From Gluconacetobacter diazotrophicus PA1 5 (GTDB lineage Bacteria > Pseudomonadota > Alphaproteobacteria > Acetobacterales > Acetobacteraceae): a DNA stretch of 64,000 bases. The notes under the pieces are model-generated. The model worked only from the letters and a program-made list of their open reading frames with translations, did not search any database and had not been told where the DNA came from. Location of the stretch: contig NC_010125.1 in NCBI RefSeq assembly GCF_000067045.1, forward strand, positions 1,788,001 to 1,852,000, written 5' to 3'. Shown here piece by piece: positions 31,441-40,414 of the stretch. The position numbers were made by a program, and so were the translations under genes. The first letter of the stretch is position 1, and every line of letters begins with the position of its first letter.

Positions 31441-32649
31441 ATGCCGCGCCGCAAGACCGGAGCAGAATTCGTGAAAGACGCGTTTATCGACCTGCTGACC
31501 GACATTCGGAAATCGTTCGGATGGCTTCCCGGCTCCGTGGCCTCGGTCCTGGTGCTGTGTGCCGCCGCCGTGATGGCCGAACTCTGCAGCCGGGTCGTGA
31601 CCAAGCTGATCCTGCGCATACCGGGGCAGAAGCGCGGGGCCTTCGTCCGCACCTTCACCCTGGCCATGCAGCGGCCGGCGCGGGTCATGCTGGCGATCAT
31701 CTTCGTCGGCACCGCGTTGCCGGCGTCCGGCCTGTCGTACGAGACCATGCATCGGGCCGCGCACGGGTTGCTGGTGCTGTTCGTGCTGATGGTGGGCTAC
31801 GCCGCCATCGTGGCCATGCGAATCCTGTCCGACGCCTATCTGCTCCGGATCAACGGCAAGGAGGACCGCGACGACATCCTGTCGCGGACCCACATGACGC
31901 AGGTGCGCGTGCTGCGGCGCATGGCGGATATCCTGGTCGGGCTGCTGACGGTGGGCTCGGCGCTGATGACGTTCGAATCGGTGCGGGAATACGGGCTCAG
32001 CCTGTTCGCCTCGGCGGGTGCGGCCTCGGTCGTGGTCGGTCTGGCGGCGCGGCCGCTGCTGACCAACCTGATCGCCGGCATGCAGATCGCCATGACCCAG
32101 CCGATCCGCATGGAAGACCTGATCATCATCAATGGCGACTGGGCGTGGGTCGAGGAAATCACCGCGACCTATGTCGTGCTGCGGGTCTGGGACTGGCGCC
32201 GGCACATCGTGCCGATTTCCTGGTTCCTGGAAAACCCGTTCCAGAACTGGACCCACAATTCGGCGGCCCTGATCGGGGTGGTGTTCCTGTACGTGGATTT
32301 CCACGCACCGATGGACCGGATTCGCGGTCGGCTGCGCGATATCGTGCAGGCAAGCCCGCTATGGGACGGCAAGGTGTTCGATGTCCAGGTGTCGGACTGC
32401 AGCACGCAGGTCATGACCATCCGCGTCATCGCCAGTGCGCGCTCGGCCATGCAGAGCTGGGATCTGCGCTGCGAGATCCGCGAGAAGATCATCCTGTTCC
32501 TGCGCGACGAATGTCCCGAGGCGCTGCCGCGCGAGCGGATGGCCCATGTCTCGTCCCCGGCCGGCCAGGACGTGCTGGGCCCGCACGGCATCCTGTCCCC
32601 CCCGATCGACCGGCCGCCGCCCGGCGCCTATACCGGCCCTCCAGGCTGA
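31441..32649 (+). CDS. Mechanosensitive ion channel family protein (MscS)
   Basis: Inner-membrane channel of 402 residues, probably releasing solutes on hypo-osmotic shock. Four hydrophobic segments precede the pore helix, which reads GLSLFASAGAASVVVGLAARPLLTNLIAG across two stretches with the Ala/Gly packing pattern of MscS TM3. The beta domain follows (MTQPIRMEDLIIINGDWAWVEEI, TYVVLRVWDWRR). The C-terminal 30 residues are Pro-rich. It ends one base before the convergent permease gene. No strong ribosome-binding site is seen at this ATG. Confidence 0.9.
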   Translation: MPRRKTGAEFVKDAFIDLLTDIRKSFGWLPGSVASVLVLCAAAVMAELCSRVVTKLILRIPGQKRGAFVRTFTLAMQRPARVMLAIIFVGTALPASGLSYETMHRAAHGLLVLFVLMVGYAAIVAMRILSDAYLLRINGKEDRDDILSRTHMTQVRVLRRMADILVGLLTVGSALMTFESVREYGLSLFASAGAASVVVGLAARPLLTNLIAGMQIAMTQPIRMEDLIIINGDWAWVEEITATYVVLRVWDWRRHIVPISWFLENPFQNWTHNSAALIGVVFLYVDFHAPMDRIRGRLRDIVQASPLWDGKVFDVQVSDCSTQVMTIRVIASARSAMQSWDLRCEIREKIILFLRDECPEALPRERMAHVSSPAGQDVLGPHGILSPPIDRPPPGAYTGPPG

Positions 32650-34182
32650 TTACAGCGCGACCTCTTCACGGCCCAGCCGCGAATGGGAATGGCCGTAGAA
32701 GGCGTAGCTGAGCACGCCCAGGACGATGTAGCTGCCCAGCAGGATGGCCGGCAGCGGATCGCCGTTGGTCAGTGCCCGGATCATGTCCACGAACAGCGGC
32801 CCGGCCATGATCAGGCAGAACAGGATGCCCAGCGCAGGCGCCACGCCGATCCATACCCCGCCGACCTTGACCCCGCCCAGCGGCACGCTGAACGGCCGGT
32901 GCAGGTCGGGGCGGGCGTTGCGCTGCCAGATCACGGTGAAGCAGACGATGCCGAACGCCGTCGCGGTGCCCAGGCTGACCAGGTCGCTGATGATGTCGAT
33001 CGGCAGGGTCGCGGTAGCCACGGCGACGAGGACACCCAGCACGATGGTGCCGACCCATGGCGTGCGGAAGGTCGGGTGCAGGCGGCAGAAGATCGGCGGC
33101 AGCAGCCCGTCGCGCGCAATGGTGAAGAAGATCCGCGTCTGGCCGTACAGCAGGCCCAGGATGACCGAGCACAGGCCGACGACGGCGCCCACCTTGATCA
33201 TGATCGCAAGCCAGGGCTGGCCGATCGCATCCACGGCTATTGCCAGCGGATCGGCGACGCCCAGTTGCCGGAACGGCACGACCCCGATCAGCACCGTGGC
33301 CACGCAGATATAGACCAGCGTGCAGATCAGCAGTGACCCGATGATGCCCAGCGGCACGTCGCGGCGGGGATTGCGGGCCTCGGCCGACGCGGTCGAGACG
33401 GTTTCGAACCCGACATAGGCGAAGAAGATGACCGACGCGGCCCGGAAGATGCCGGGCACGCCGTAATGGAACCCGTTTTCGCGCGGCGGGATGAAGGGAT
33501 TGAGGTTGGACAGGTGGACGTACCGGATGCCGAACGCCATGAACAGCATCAGTACGCCGACCTTCACGAAGACGATCAGGGTGTTGATCCGCGCCGATTC
33601 CTCGACGCCCAGGACCAGCAGTCCCGTGACGACCAGGACCGAGACCGCCCCCACCAGGCCCATCCGGGGCGCGACCAGCAGGCTGGCGCCGTGGGGGGTG
33701 GGCACGGTCTGGACCAGCGTGGTGCACAGGAAGGACGGCACATGGACGCCCAGATCGTGCAGCAGGCTGGTCGCGTATCCGGAAAATCCGGCAGCCACGC
33801 CGGCGCAGGATATGCCGTATTCCAGCAGCAGCAGCCACCCGACCGCCCAGGCCACCCCTTCGCCCATCGAAACATAGGCATAGCTGTAGGCCGAACCGGA
33901 AACCGGCATCGTCGAGGCCAGTTCGCCATACGAAAACGCGGTGAACAGGCAGGCCAGGCCGGCGACCAGGAATGACAGCAGGATGGCCGGCCCTGCGTAG
34001 GTGGCGGCGGCGGTTCCGGTCATGACATAGATCCCGGCCCCGATGGTGGAACCGATCCCGAGCATCATCAGCTGAACGGGGCCGAGCGTACGGCGCAGCC
34101 CGTGATTCTGGCTTTCGGATTCAATCTGCTGAATGGATTTCCGAAGCCGGAGGCGTTTACTGGAAAAGGAAATGAGGGACAT
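32650..34182 (-). CDS. Amino acid permease, APC family (cationic amino-acid transporter type)
   Basis: Secondary transporter of 510 residues with about 12-14 hydrophobic segments. The APC signature follows a short cytoplasmic N-terminus: LGPVQLMMLGIGSTIGAGIYV. Further family blocks are FSYGELASTMPVSGSAYSYAY, GFETVSTASAEARNPRRDVP and QTRIFFTIARDGLLP. The pattern is that of YfnA/CAT-like transporters; the substrate is not deducible. The start at 34182 is preferred because the 37 codons open upstream are Arg/Pro-rich and lie in a repeat-bearing intergenic region. Confidence 0.9.
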   Translation of the reverse strand: MSLISFSSKRLRLRKSIQQIESESQNHGLRRTLGPVQLMMLGIGSTIGAGIYVMTGTAAATYAGPAILLSFLVAGLACLFTAFSYGELASTMPVSGSAYSYAYVSMGEGVAWAVGWLLLLEYGISCAGVAAGFSGYATSLLHDLGVHVPSFLCTTLVQTVPTPHGASLLVAPRMGLVGAVSVLVVTGLLVLGVEESARINTLIVFVKVGVLMLFMAFGIRYVHLSNLNPFIPPRENGFHYGVPGIFRAASVIFFAYVGFETVSTASAEARNPRRDVPLGIIGSLLICTLVYICVATVLIGVVPFRQLGVADPLAIAVDAIGQPWLAIMIKVGAVVGLCSVILGLLYGQTRIFFTIARDGLLPPIFCRLHPTFRTPWVGTIVLGVLVAVATATLPIDIISDLVSLGTATAFGIVCFTVIWQRNARPDLHRPFSVPLGGVKVGGVWIGVAPALGILFCLIMAGPLFVDMIRALTNGDPLPAILLGSYIVLGVLSYAFYGHSHSRLGREEVAL

Positions 34183-34266
34183 GAACTTCAAAATAGCATG
34201 AGGGGGGGAGGGCTGTATTGCGCCAAACGAACATGGCCGCCCGGACCGAATGCGAAACGAACGGAA

Positions 34267-34309
34267 CGAACCGAAACGGGGCGGCCGAGGCACGTCCCGT
34301 TTCGGTTCG
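34267..34309. repeat. 14-bp perfect inverted repeat between the SGNH hydrolase and permease genes
   Basis: CGAACCGAAACGGG (34267-34280) and CCCGTTTCGGTTCG (34296-34309) form a 14-bp perfect stem with a 15-nt loop. Four more CGAA words crowd the left side (34247-34270). It lies 33 bp past the stop of the SGNH gene and about 85 bp before the permease start. It can serve as a terminator of the former or an operator or attenuator of the latter. No clean T-tract follows on either strand. Confidence 0.6.
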
Positions 34310-34341
34310 GACGGTCGGTACGAACGATTGATTAAGGGAGG

Positions 34342-35130
34342 TTAATGGGGGTGGTCGCCCAGGATCGCCGCCACCGTCGGTTCGATCATGCGGGCGATGT
34401 CCTGTTGCGCCGCCGCGCTGGGGTGCAGCGGCGGGTCGGGCGGCGTCAGATGCGGGTCGAGGAAGCGCGTGGGATCGGGCGCGCCGTTCCGCTCCAGCGC
34501 CGCGCCGACGTCCTGCAGGTGCAGCCAGGGCCGGTCGCGCCGTATGTCGGCGCGCAGCATGGCGTTCAGGCGCTGCGTGTTCGCCGTGATCCATGCCGTC
34601 CGAATCGAAGGCAGGACCTCCAGCAGCAGGACCTGCGCCGCGGGAAAGCGGCCATGGATCTGGTCCACGATGCGCGTGATGCCGGGGTAGGTGTGGCCCG
34701 CGTCGATATGGACATGGCCGAAATTGTTCGCCCCCACCAGCACGACGAACAGGCGCGGGGGGGGGCGGAAATCAAGCTCGCCATGGTCCAGGCGCCACAG
34801 GACGTGGCAGGTGCTGTCCCCCTTGAAGCCCAGGTTGATGGCGTGGCGGTCGCCGTAATAATGCTGCCAGACCGGCGCGAACTGACGCCAGGGCTCGGGG
34901 CCGGTGCGCTCCCAGTTCTGGGTGATCGAATCGCCCAGCCAGACCAGGTCGAAACGACCATGCGCGATTTCGGCCTGCTTGTCGGCGAAGCGCTGGCGCC
35001 ACCAGGGCGTGTCCATGCGCGACACGGGCTGGACGGCCAGGTTCGGGGGCGTCGCACGGGCGGTACCCAGGCCGGCAAGCAGCAGAAGGGGCAGTGCCAG
35101 GAGGGACCTGGCGGTCAGGCGGCGTATCAT
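34342..35130 (-). CDS. Exported SGNH/GDSL-type hydrolase
   Basis: 262-residue protein with an N-terminal signal peptide (MIRRLTARSLLALPLLLLAGLGTARA) and an SGNH esterase fold. Block I has the nucleophile Ser in VWLGDSITQNWE, block II a Gly in INLGFKGDST, block III VLVGANNFG, and block V a His in HLTPPDPPLHPS. It resembles the platelet-activating-factor acetylhydrolase-like family that acts on acyl or acetyl esters of lipids or glycans. The gene starts 14 bp after uppP on the same strand, so it may take part in envelope metabolism. Confidence 0.82.
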   Translation of the reverse strand: MIRRLTARSLLALPLLLLAGLGTARATPPNLAVQPVSRMDTPWWRQRFADKQAEIAHGRFDLVWLGDSITQNWERTGPEPWRQFAPVWQHYYGDRHAINLGFKGDSTCHVLWRLDHGELDFRPPPRLFVVLVGANNFGHVHIDAGHTYPGITRIVDQIHGRFPAAQVLLLEVLPSIRTAWITANTQRLNAMLRADIRRDRPWLHLQDVGAALERNGAPDPTRFLDPHLTPPDPPLHPSAAAQQDIARMIEPTVAAILGDHPH

Positions 35131-35144
35131 GGGGGAGGGTACGT

Positions 35145-36002
35145 TCAGTGGCCGAGGATGAAGAAGGAAACCGCGCCGGCCAGCACGCAGTAATAGCCGA
35201 ACGGGCTCAGCGCCCATCGCTCGTGATTGTGGAAGTATCGCATCAGGAACGCGGTGCTGGCCAGTGCGGTCACGGCCGCCACCATGGCGCCGATGGTCGC
35301 GACCTGCATCTGACCCGGCGGGATGGCGACATGGCGCATGTGCAGGGCCTCGCGCACCGTGGCGGCAATGATGACCGGCTGGGCCATCAGGAACGAAAAC
35401 CGCGCGGCCCCTTCATGGTTCAGGCCGCGAAACAGCGCGCCGATGATCGTGGCCCCCGACCGCGAGATGCCGGGCAGGAAGGCCAGGCACTGCCACAGGC
35501 CGATGATCGCGGCGTCGGCATAGGTCAGCGATGCGATGGCATAGCCGCCCTGGACGGGCTGGCGGCTCTTCATCCGTTCGGTCAGCAGCAGCAGCAGGCC
35601 GTTCAGGAACAGGAAGATCGCGGCATAGCGCGCGGTGCCGAACAGCGCCCGCAGCCAATGTTCCAGCAGGCCGCCGATAATGACCGCCGGAATGGTCGCC
35701 ACCACCAGCAGGGCCAGGATATGGATGCTTTCGGCCTGGCGCTGGCTGCCGTCGCGGCCCCTCAGCCCCTGGAAGATGGCCGCCCAGTCATTGCGGAAAT
35801 AGACCAGCAGGGCGATCGCGGTGCCCAGGTGCAGCATGACCAGGAACGGCAGGAAGATTTCGCCGTGCGGGTCGAACGCCCAGCCCAGCAGGGCGGGGAC
35901 GATGACGGCATGCCCCAGGCTGCTGACCGGGAACAGCTCCGTCGCCCCCTGGAGGATCGCGATCACGATGGCTTGGATGAGTGTCATTGTCCGGCTGTCC
36001 AT
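35145..36002 (-). CDS. uppP: Undecaprenyl-diphosphatase
   Basis: Membrane phosphatase that recycles undecaprenyl diphosphate, the lipid carrier of peptidoglycan synthesis; overexpression gives bacitracin resistance. Conserved blocks are QGATELFPVSSLGHAVI and GISRSGATIIGALFRGLN, both holding active-site residues. The protein is 285 residues with about eight hydrophobic helices. The second Met, at 35987, is an equally likely start; neither has a strong ribosome-binding site. Confidence 0.95.
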   Translation of the reverse strand: MDSRTMTLIQAIVIAILQGATELFPVSSLGHAVIVPALLGWAFDPHGEIFLPFLVMLHLGTAIALLVYFRNDWAAIFQGLRGRDGSQRQAESIHILALLVVATIPAVIIGGLLEHWLRALFGTARYAAIFLFLNGLLLLLTERMKSRQPVQGGYAIASLTYADAAIIGLWQCLAFLPGISRSGATIIGALFRGLNHEGAARFSFLMAQPVIIAATVREALHMRHVAIPPGQMQVATIGAMVAAVTALASTAFLMRYFHNHERWALSPFGYYCVLAGAVSFFILGH

Positions 36003-36101
36003 GGCGAATTAGAATGTCGTCGTGCCTTACTTTCCGGGTGCCCGGCAAGTCTGTACCGTAGCGCCGCGAATGATCGGCCCGACAGGAATAAGGAGGAACG
36101 T

Positions 36102-36569
36102 TTGGCGCGAGAAAATGGCAGCGCGATTGTTTTCAGCGGATTGGTCTTGCTGGTGGCCGGGGCATTCTATGCCTATGCCCGTGCCTCGCAGGTCGATCTG
36201 GGGAATGATCGCTATGCGCTGTCCGCCCGATTCATATCGGCCAACGGATTGCATGTGGGGGCCGAGGTGCAGTTGGCGGGCGTTCCCGTCGGGCGCGTGA
36301 CCGCCATCGCGCTGGACCCCGCGACGGCCATGGCGAATGTGGGCTTCACGCTCGATCGCGACCTGTCCCTGCCGGCCGATTCCGGCGTGATGATCGGCAG
36401 CGCGACCATGACGGGCGACGATGCGCTGATGGTGGTGCCGGGAAAGGCCCCGGCGCGGCTGCCCCCCGGCGCGGTCATCACCAACGCGCAGGAGGCCGTC
36501 AGCCTGGAACAGCAGGTCAGCAACTACATCTTCGGCAATGGCGGTCTGCCGTCCGATTCAATGCAGTAA
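36102..36569 (+). CDS. mlaD: MlaD-type outer-membrane lipid asymmetry protein, TTG start
   Basis: MCE-domain protein that anchors in the inner membrane and passes phospholipid between the membranes. Residues 8-28 are one transmembrane segment (IVFSGLVLLVAGAFYAYA); the MCE domain follows (RFISANGLHVGAEVQLAGVPVG, VMIGSATMTGDDALMV). The 155-residue length suits MlaD. The start is set by AGGAGG at 36091-36096 placed 5 nt before TTG at 36102; no ATG fits. No mlaE, mlaF, mlaB or mlaC lies beside it. It is divergent from uppP and convergent with the next gene. Confidence 0.85.
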   Translation: MARENGSAIVFSGLVLLVAGAFYAYARASQVDLGNDRYALSARFISANGLHVGAEVQLAGVPVGRVTAIALDPATAMANVGFTLDRDLSLPADSGVMIGSATMTGDDALMVVPGKAPARLPPGAVITNAQEAVSLEQQVSNYIFGNGGLPSDSMQ

Positions 36570-36579
36570 AAACAGTATC

Positions 36580-37689
36580 CTAGTCGTTCAGGGGGTAGGA
36601 GGCGAGCAGCCGCCTCTGCTGGCGCCAGTAATGCAGCATGGTGAAGGCGCCGCTGGTCCGCCATCCGGCCTTCTTCTTCTTGGCGCCGATGCGGAAGGTC
36701 TCGCGGTAATGCGTGAACTGCGCCGCATAGGCCTCGCGCAGGGTGGTGCGCGAATCCCAGATATGGGTCGCTTCGGACCCCACGCCGTTGATCTCGATGA
36801 TTTCGAACCCCCGGCCCAGGCGCAGGGCGGCGATGGATTCGAACTTCAGGTCGATCCGGCCGAAATGGAAATCGGGGATATCCTGCATGATCCGGTCGAT
36901 CTGCTCGACCAGGGCCGGGGTGATGTCGTCCGCGCCGTTGCGGAAGATCGACCCCTTGCTGTGATTCCCGGCGAAGACCAGCCGCAGCGGCATGCCCGCC
37001 GGCAGGACCTCATGCACCCGATCGCCCAGGCGGGGCAGATACAGATGCGGCACCAGGCGCGTGCGCGCGTCGGCATCGATCAGTTGTCGCACCGTGGACC
37101 GGCCGTCGCCGACGATGACCGGTGCCTCCTTGTAGGTCAGCGAGGATATCCGGCCCCGGTCCTCGTCTGGGTGGCGGATATAGAACACGCCGGCCTCGTG
37201 CTCGAACGGGATCAGCCGCTGCATGACCAGGGGGGTATCGGGCGGGTACAGCGCCACCGCCGCGACCAGTTCGTCCGGGGTCGTGACCAGCTTCACCCCG
37301 GCGCCGTTGCAGCCGATATCGGGCTTCACCACCACCGGCAGCGCCAGCCCGCCGCGATCCAGCGCCGCCAGGGCGGCCGCGCCGTCATCGGCCGAACCGG
37401 TGGTGACCGAGACATAGGGCGCGATCCAGCGCCGCGCCGTCTCGCCCGCCATGTCCAGGATGCTGGTCTTGCTTTCGCCGCACAGGCCGCCGGTCAGGAT
37501 GCGGGGATTGGCCGCGGTCGGCAGGCTGAAATCCCGGTGCCACAGGCCCAGCAGGATCCAGTACAGCACGACCGGGGTATAGATGGCCCAGCCCGGCCAG
37601 AATTCGAACATCGACAGCGGCGCGGGCTGCCGTGCCGCATCCCCCCCCGTCTTGGCCCGGCTGGAAGCGGCGGTCGGGGCATGGTTCAT
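36580..37689 (-). CDS. ATP-grasp family protein, D-alanine--D-alanine-ligase-like
   Basis: 369 residues. An N-terminal hydrophobic segment (GWAIYTPVVLYWILLGL, residues about 33-49) suggests membrane association. The ATP-grasp core then shows LPVVVKPDIGCNGAGVKLV (ATP-binding Lys and glycine loop), PLVMQRLIPFEHEAGVFYIR, and GRIDLKFESI / FEIIEINGVGSEATHIW (metal-binding Glu, Asn and Glu). The C-terminal 30 residues are basic. The reaction is unknown: these proteins ligate a carboxylate to an amine. It overlaps dedA (ATGA), so the pair may act together at the membrane. Confidence 0.75.
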   Translation of the reverse strand: MNHAPTAASSRAKTGGDAARQPAPLSMFEFWPGWAIYTPVVLYWILLGLWHRDFSLPTAANPRILTGGLCGESKTSILDMAGETARRWIAPYVSVTTGSADDGAAALAALDRGGLALPVVVKPDIGCNGAGVKLVTTPDELVAAVALYPPDTPLVMQRLIPFEHEAGVFYIRHPDEDRGRISSLTYKEAPVIVGDGRSTVRQLIDADARTRLVPHLYLPRLGDRVHEVLPAGMPLRLVFAGNHSKGSIFRNGADDITPALVEQIDRIMQDIPDFHFGRIDLKFESIAALRLGRGFEIIEINGVGSEATHIWDSRTTLREAYAAQFTHYRETFRIGAKKKKAGWRTSGAFTMLHYWRQQRRLLASYPLND

Positions 37690-38261
37690 CGAGAGGGACT
37701 CCGCACACTGGCCACGATCCGGCCAACCAGAATGATGGTCAGGACGAATCCCCCCATGCCCAGCCATTTCCATTCCCCCAGATGGTCGATCAGGAAATGG
37801 CCGACCTGTAGCGATACAGCGAACAGCAGGGTTGTCCAGATCAGCGTCGCCAGAACGGCCGCCAGCGCGAATCGACCCACGCTGGCGCCGAAGAATCCGC
37901 AGGCGGTGTAGAGCGGCAGGCGCGCGCCGGGGATGAACCGGCTGACGAAGACGATGCGGAAGACATTGCGCCCGAACCAGGTCTGCCCGTTGCCGTCCTG
38001 AGGCACGGCGACCCAACGCCGGGCCGGCGGCCACAGCGCGGCCAGCCGCCCCAGCCCGTACAGCCCCAGGTCGCCGACCACGATGCCGACATACAGCGCT
38101 ACCAGCGCCACGGGGATGGCGATCTGGCCGGTCTGGACCTCCATCGCCGTCAGGATGGTGGCCGCGTCTTCCAGGATGAAGGTGCCGATGATGATCGCCA
38201 GCGCCTGGATGACGGGCGAAGTGCCGGCCGCGGCCAGCAGGTCGGGAAGTGAGGGAAACAT
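37686..38261 (-). CDS. DedA-family membrane protein
   Basis: 191-residue polytopic membrane protein of the DedA/VTT superfamily, whose members act as lipid-carrier flippases or in membrane homeostasis. Seen: FILEDAATILTAMEVQ near the N-terminus, YVGIVVGDLGLYGLGR, and the hallmark RFIPGARLPLYTACGFFG with conserved Arg and Pro-Gly. About five hydrophobic helices. It is transcribed ahead of the ATP-grasp gene. Together with uppP nearby this suggests undecaprenyl-phosphate or phospholipid handling, but that is inference. The 295 bp upstream to the divergent mltB-like gene show nothing I can support. Confidence 0.85.
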   Translation of the reverse strand: MFPSLPDLLAAAGTSPVIQALAIIIGTFILEDAATILTAMEVQTGQIAIPVALVALYVGIVVGDLGLYGLGRLAALWPPARRWVAVPQDGNGQTWFGRNVFRIVFVSRFIPGARLPLYTACGFFGASVGRFALAAVLATLIWTTLLFAVSLQVGHFLIDHLGEWKWLGMGGFVLTIILVGRIVASVRSPSR

Positions 38262-38556
38262 GACCGGGACAGGGCCGTTCAGCGTGGGATTGGCCGGAAG
38301 AGACGGGTCGGAATCCTCACTGCATCAAAACCTCTTGCCCAGAAACCCTTGCCCTGAAAATCCTTGGCCAGGGGCCCGTCCAGCGCGGGCACCGGACAGA
38401 CCGGCGGAGGCCGCGCCCGGGGTGGGGCCCTTGTGGCACGCTTCGCCGCCGCCGACAAATCGCCTGCGGGCGACGGCAAATTCCGCCGCCGGACAGCGCG
38501 TGGTTGCCCCAGGCAAGGATTGAAAGGCCGGCGGGGAATGTGGCACAGCTTGCATC

Positions 38557-39549
38557 ATGATCCGACGACGTGACTTCCTGATGTCAGCCTCGGCCACCTG
38601 CGCGGCCGGTGGCATCGGCATGGCCGCGTCGGCGCGGGCCGACAGCGCCCCTGCTGCATCCTATGCGGCCTTCCTGGCCGGGGTGCGGGCCGAGGCCGTT
38701 TCCCATGGCCTGTCGGCCGCGATCGTCGATCGCGCCCTGGCGCTGGAGGCGCCGAACGCGCGCGTCCTGCAACTGGACCAGCACCAGCCCGAATTCACCC
38801 TGACCTGGGCGCAGTACCGACAGCGCGTGCTGACGCCCAAGAAGGTCGCCGACGGCCGCGTGGCGGCGGGGGCACGGCGCGCGCTGCTGGCGGAGGTCGG
38901 CCGGCATTTCGGCGTGGACCCGCAGCCGCTGATGGGAATCTGGGGGTTGGAATCCGCCTACGGCACGCGTACGGGCACCTTCCAGATCCCCGACGCCCTG
39001 GCGACCCTGGCCTATGACGGGCGGCGCGCGTCGTTCTTTCGCGGCGAACTGATGAATGCGCTGCGCATCCTGGACCATGGCGACGTCACGCCCGATTCCA
39101 TGACCGGCAGCTATGCCGGTGCGATGGGACAGCCGCAGTTCATGCCCAGCGCCTATCTGCGCTACGCCGTCGACTATACCGGCAGCGGCCGGCGCGACAT
39201 CTGGACCAGCGAGCCCGACGTCTTCGCCTCGATCGCCAATTACCTGGCCCGTTGCGGCTGGTCGGCCGGCGAGCCCTGGGGCCAGGAAATCTCGGTTCCC
39301 ACGCGGCTGGCGCAGGCCGATCTGGGGCGGGGCAGGGTGCGTACCCTGGCCGACTGGATGGCGCAGGGCGTGCGGCGGCTGGACGGGCGGCGTTTCTCGC
39401 GCCCCGATATCAGCGGCGCGGTGATCCGGCCGGACGGACCGGGCGGCGAGGCCTTCATGGTCTATCGCAATTTTTCGGTCATCCGGCGCTACAATCCATC
39501 CGATTTCTACGCGCTGGCGGTCGGGCTGCTGGGCCACGACGTCACGTGA
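38557..39549 (+). CDS. mltB: Lytic murein transglycosylase, MltB family
   Basis: Cleaves the glycan strand of peptidoglycan with formation of 1,6-anhydro-MurNAc. 330 residues. The N-terminus MIRRRDFLMSASATCAAGG is a twin-arginine signal. The catalytic domain has the acid GLU in MGIWGLESAYG, then SYAGAMGQPQFMPSAYLRYAVD and ASIANYLARCGW, all MltB hallmarks. The C-terminus YNPSDFYALAVGLLGHDV closes the fold. Its stop overlaps the rlpA start (GTGA), so the two cell-wall enzymes are coupled. Confidence 0.92.
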   Translation: MIRRRDFLMSASATCAAGGIGMAASARADSAPAASYAAFLAGVRAEAVSHGLSAAIVDRALALEAPNARVLQLDQHQPEFTLTWAQYRQRVLTPKKVADGRVAAGARRALLAEVGRHFGVDPQPLMGIWGLESAYGTRTGTFQIPDALATLAYDGRRASFFRGELMNALRILDHGDVTPDSMTGSYAGAMGQPQFMPSAYLRYAVDYTGSGRRDIWTSEPDVFASIANYLARCGWSAGEPWGQEISVPTRLAQADLGRGRVRTLADWMAQGVRRLDGRRFSRPDISGAVIRPDGPGGEAFMVYRNFSVIRRYNPSDFYALAVGLLGHDVT

Positions 39550-40412
39550 CGCGCCGGGCCGTTCCCACGGTAATGGCCGCGCTGGGACTGCTGGGCTGCC
39601 ATCGGGCGGAGCCCGGGCTGCCCCCTGCGGCGCCGCATTACGTCGTCGGCGCGCCGTACCAGATGGACGGCGTGTGGTACTACCCGCACGAGGATTTCTC
39701 CTATCAGGCGACCGGCCTGGCCGTCGCCGACCCGGACCGCACGCCCTACGTCACGGCGGATGGCGAGCATTACAGCCCCGATGCCCTGACCGGCCGCCAT
39801 GCGACGCTGCAGCTTCCGGCCATCGTCACGGTGCGCAACCTGGAAAACGGGCGTGAAATCACCATCCGGGTGAATGACCGGGGACCGGATTCGCCGGGCC
39901 GGCTGATCGGCCTGTCGCCCAGGGCCGCCGCCCTGCTGGGGATCGGCAGCAATCCGGTGCGGGTCGCGGTCACGGGACTGGAAGCGCAGAACGAGCAACT
40001 GGCCGAGGGTCTGCCGGGCACCCAGCACCTGGATATCGCGGCGGCGCCGGCCGGCCAGGTCCGTGCCGAATCGCTGGACCATCCGGGCAGCGGGGCCACG
40101 ATCGTCGGCGCCCCCGGCGGGACGGTGGGGGCGGCGGATATCTCGGCCCTGATGGGCGACCTGCCTCCCAGCGTGCGCCAGGGCTATGTGGTGGGCGGGC
40201 TGCTGTGGGTCGATGCCGGCACGTTTTCGACCCTGCGCTATGCCGAACTGTCGGCCGCGCGGACCGGCGGCCGCGTCGTGCCGGTCCAGGAACACGGACG
40301 GGCGCTGTGGCGGGTCCATGTCGGGCCGTTCATGAACGCGACCGACGCCGACCGCGCACTGGACCAGCTTATGGGCGCCGGAGTAACCGGTGCCCGGATC
40401 GTCGTCGAATAG
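39546..40412 (+). CDS. rlpA: RlpA-type lipoprotein, septal lytic transglycosylase
   Basis: Double-psi beta-barrel protein that cuts denuded glycan strands at division septa. 288 residues from the GTG at 39546, which overlaps the mltB stop; an ATG at 39573 would remove the Arg-Arg of the signal. The lipobox is LLGC at residues 15-18, so it is probably lipid-anchored. The barrel has QATGLAVADPDRTPYVTADGEHY and ITIRVNDRGPDSPGRLIGLSP. The C-terminal 80 residues look like a SPOR domain (YVVGGLLWVDAGTFSTLRYAE then VHVGPFMNATDADRAL). It is coupled to dacA, 2 nt downstream. Confidence 0.9.
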   Translation: MTRRAVPTVMAALGLLGCHRAEPGLPPAAPHYVVGAPYQMDGVWYYPHEDFSYQATGLAVADPDRTPYVTADGEHYSPDALTGRHATLQLPAIVTVRNLENGREITIRVNDRGPDSPGRLIGLSPRAAALLGIGSNPVRVAVTGLEAQNEQLAEGLPGTQHLDIAAAPAGQVRAESLDHPGSGATIVGAPGGTVGAADISALMGDLPPSVRQGYVVGGLLWVDAGTFSTLRYAELSAARTGGRVVPVQEHGRALWRVHVGPFMNATDADRALDQLMGAGVTGARIVVE

Positions 40413-40414
40413 GG

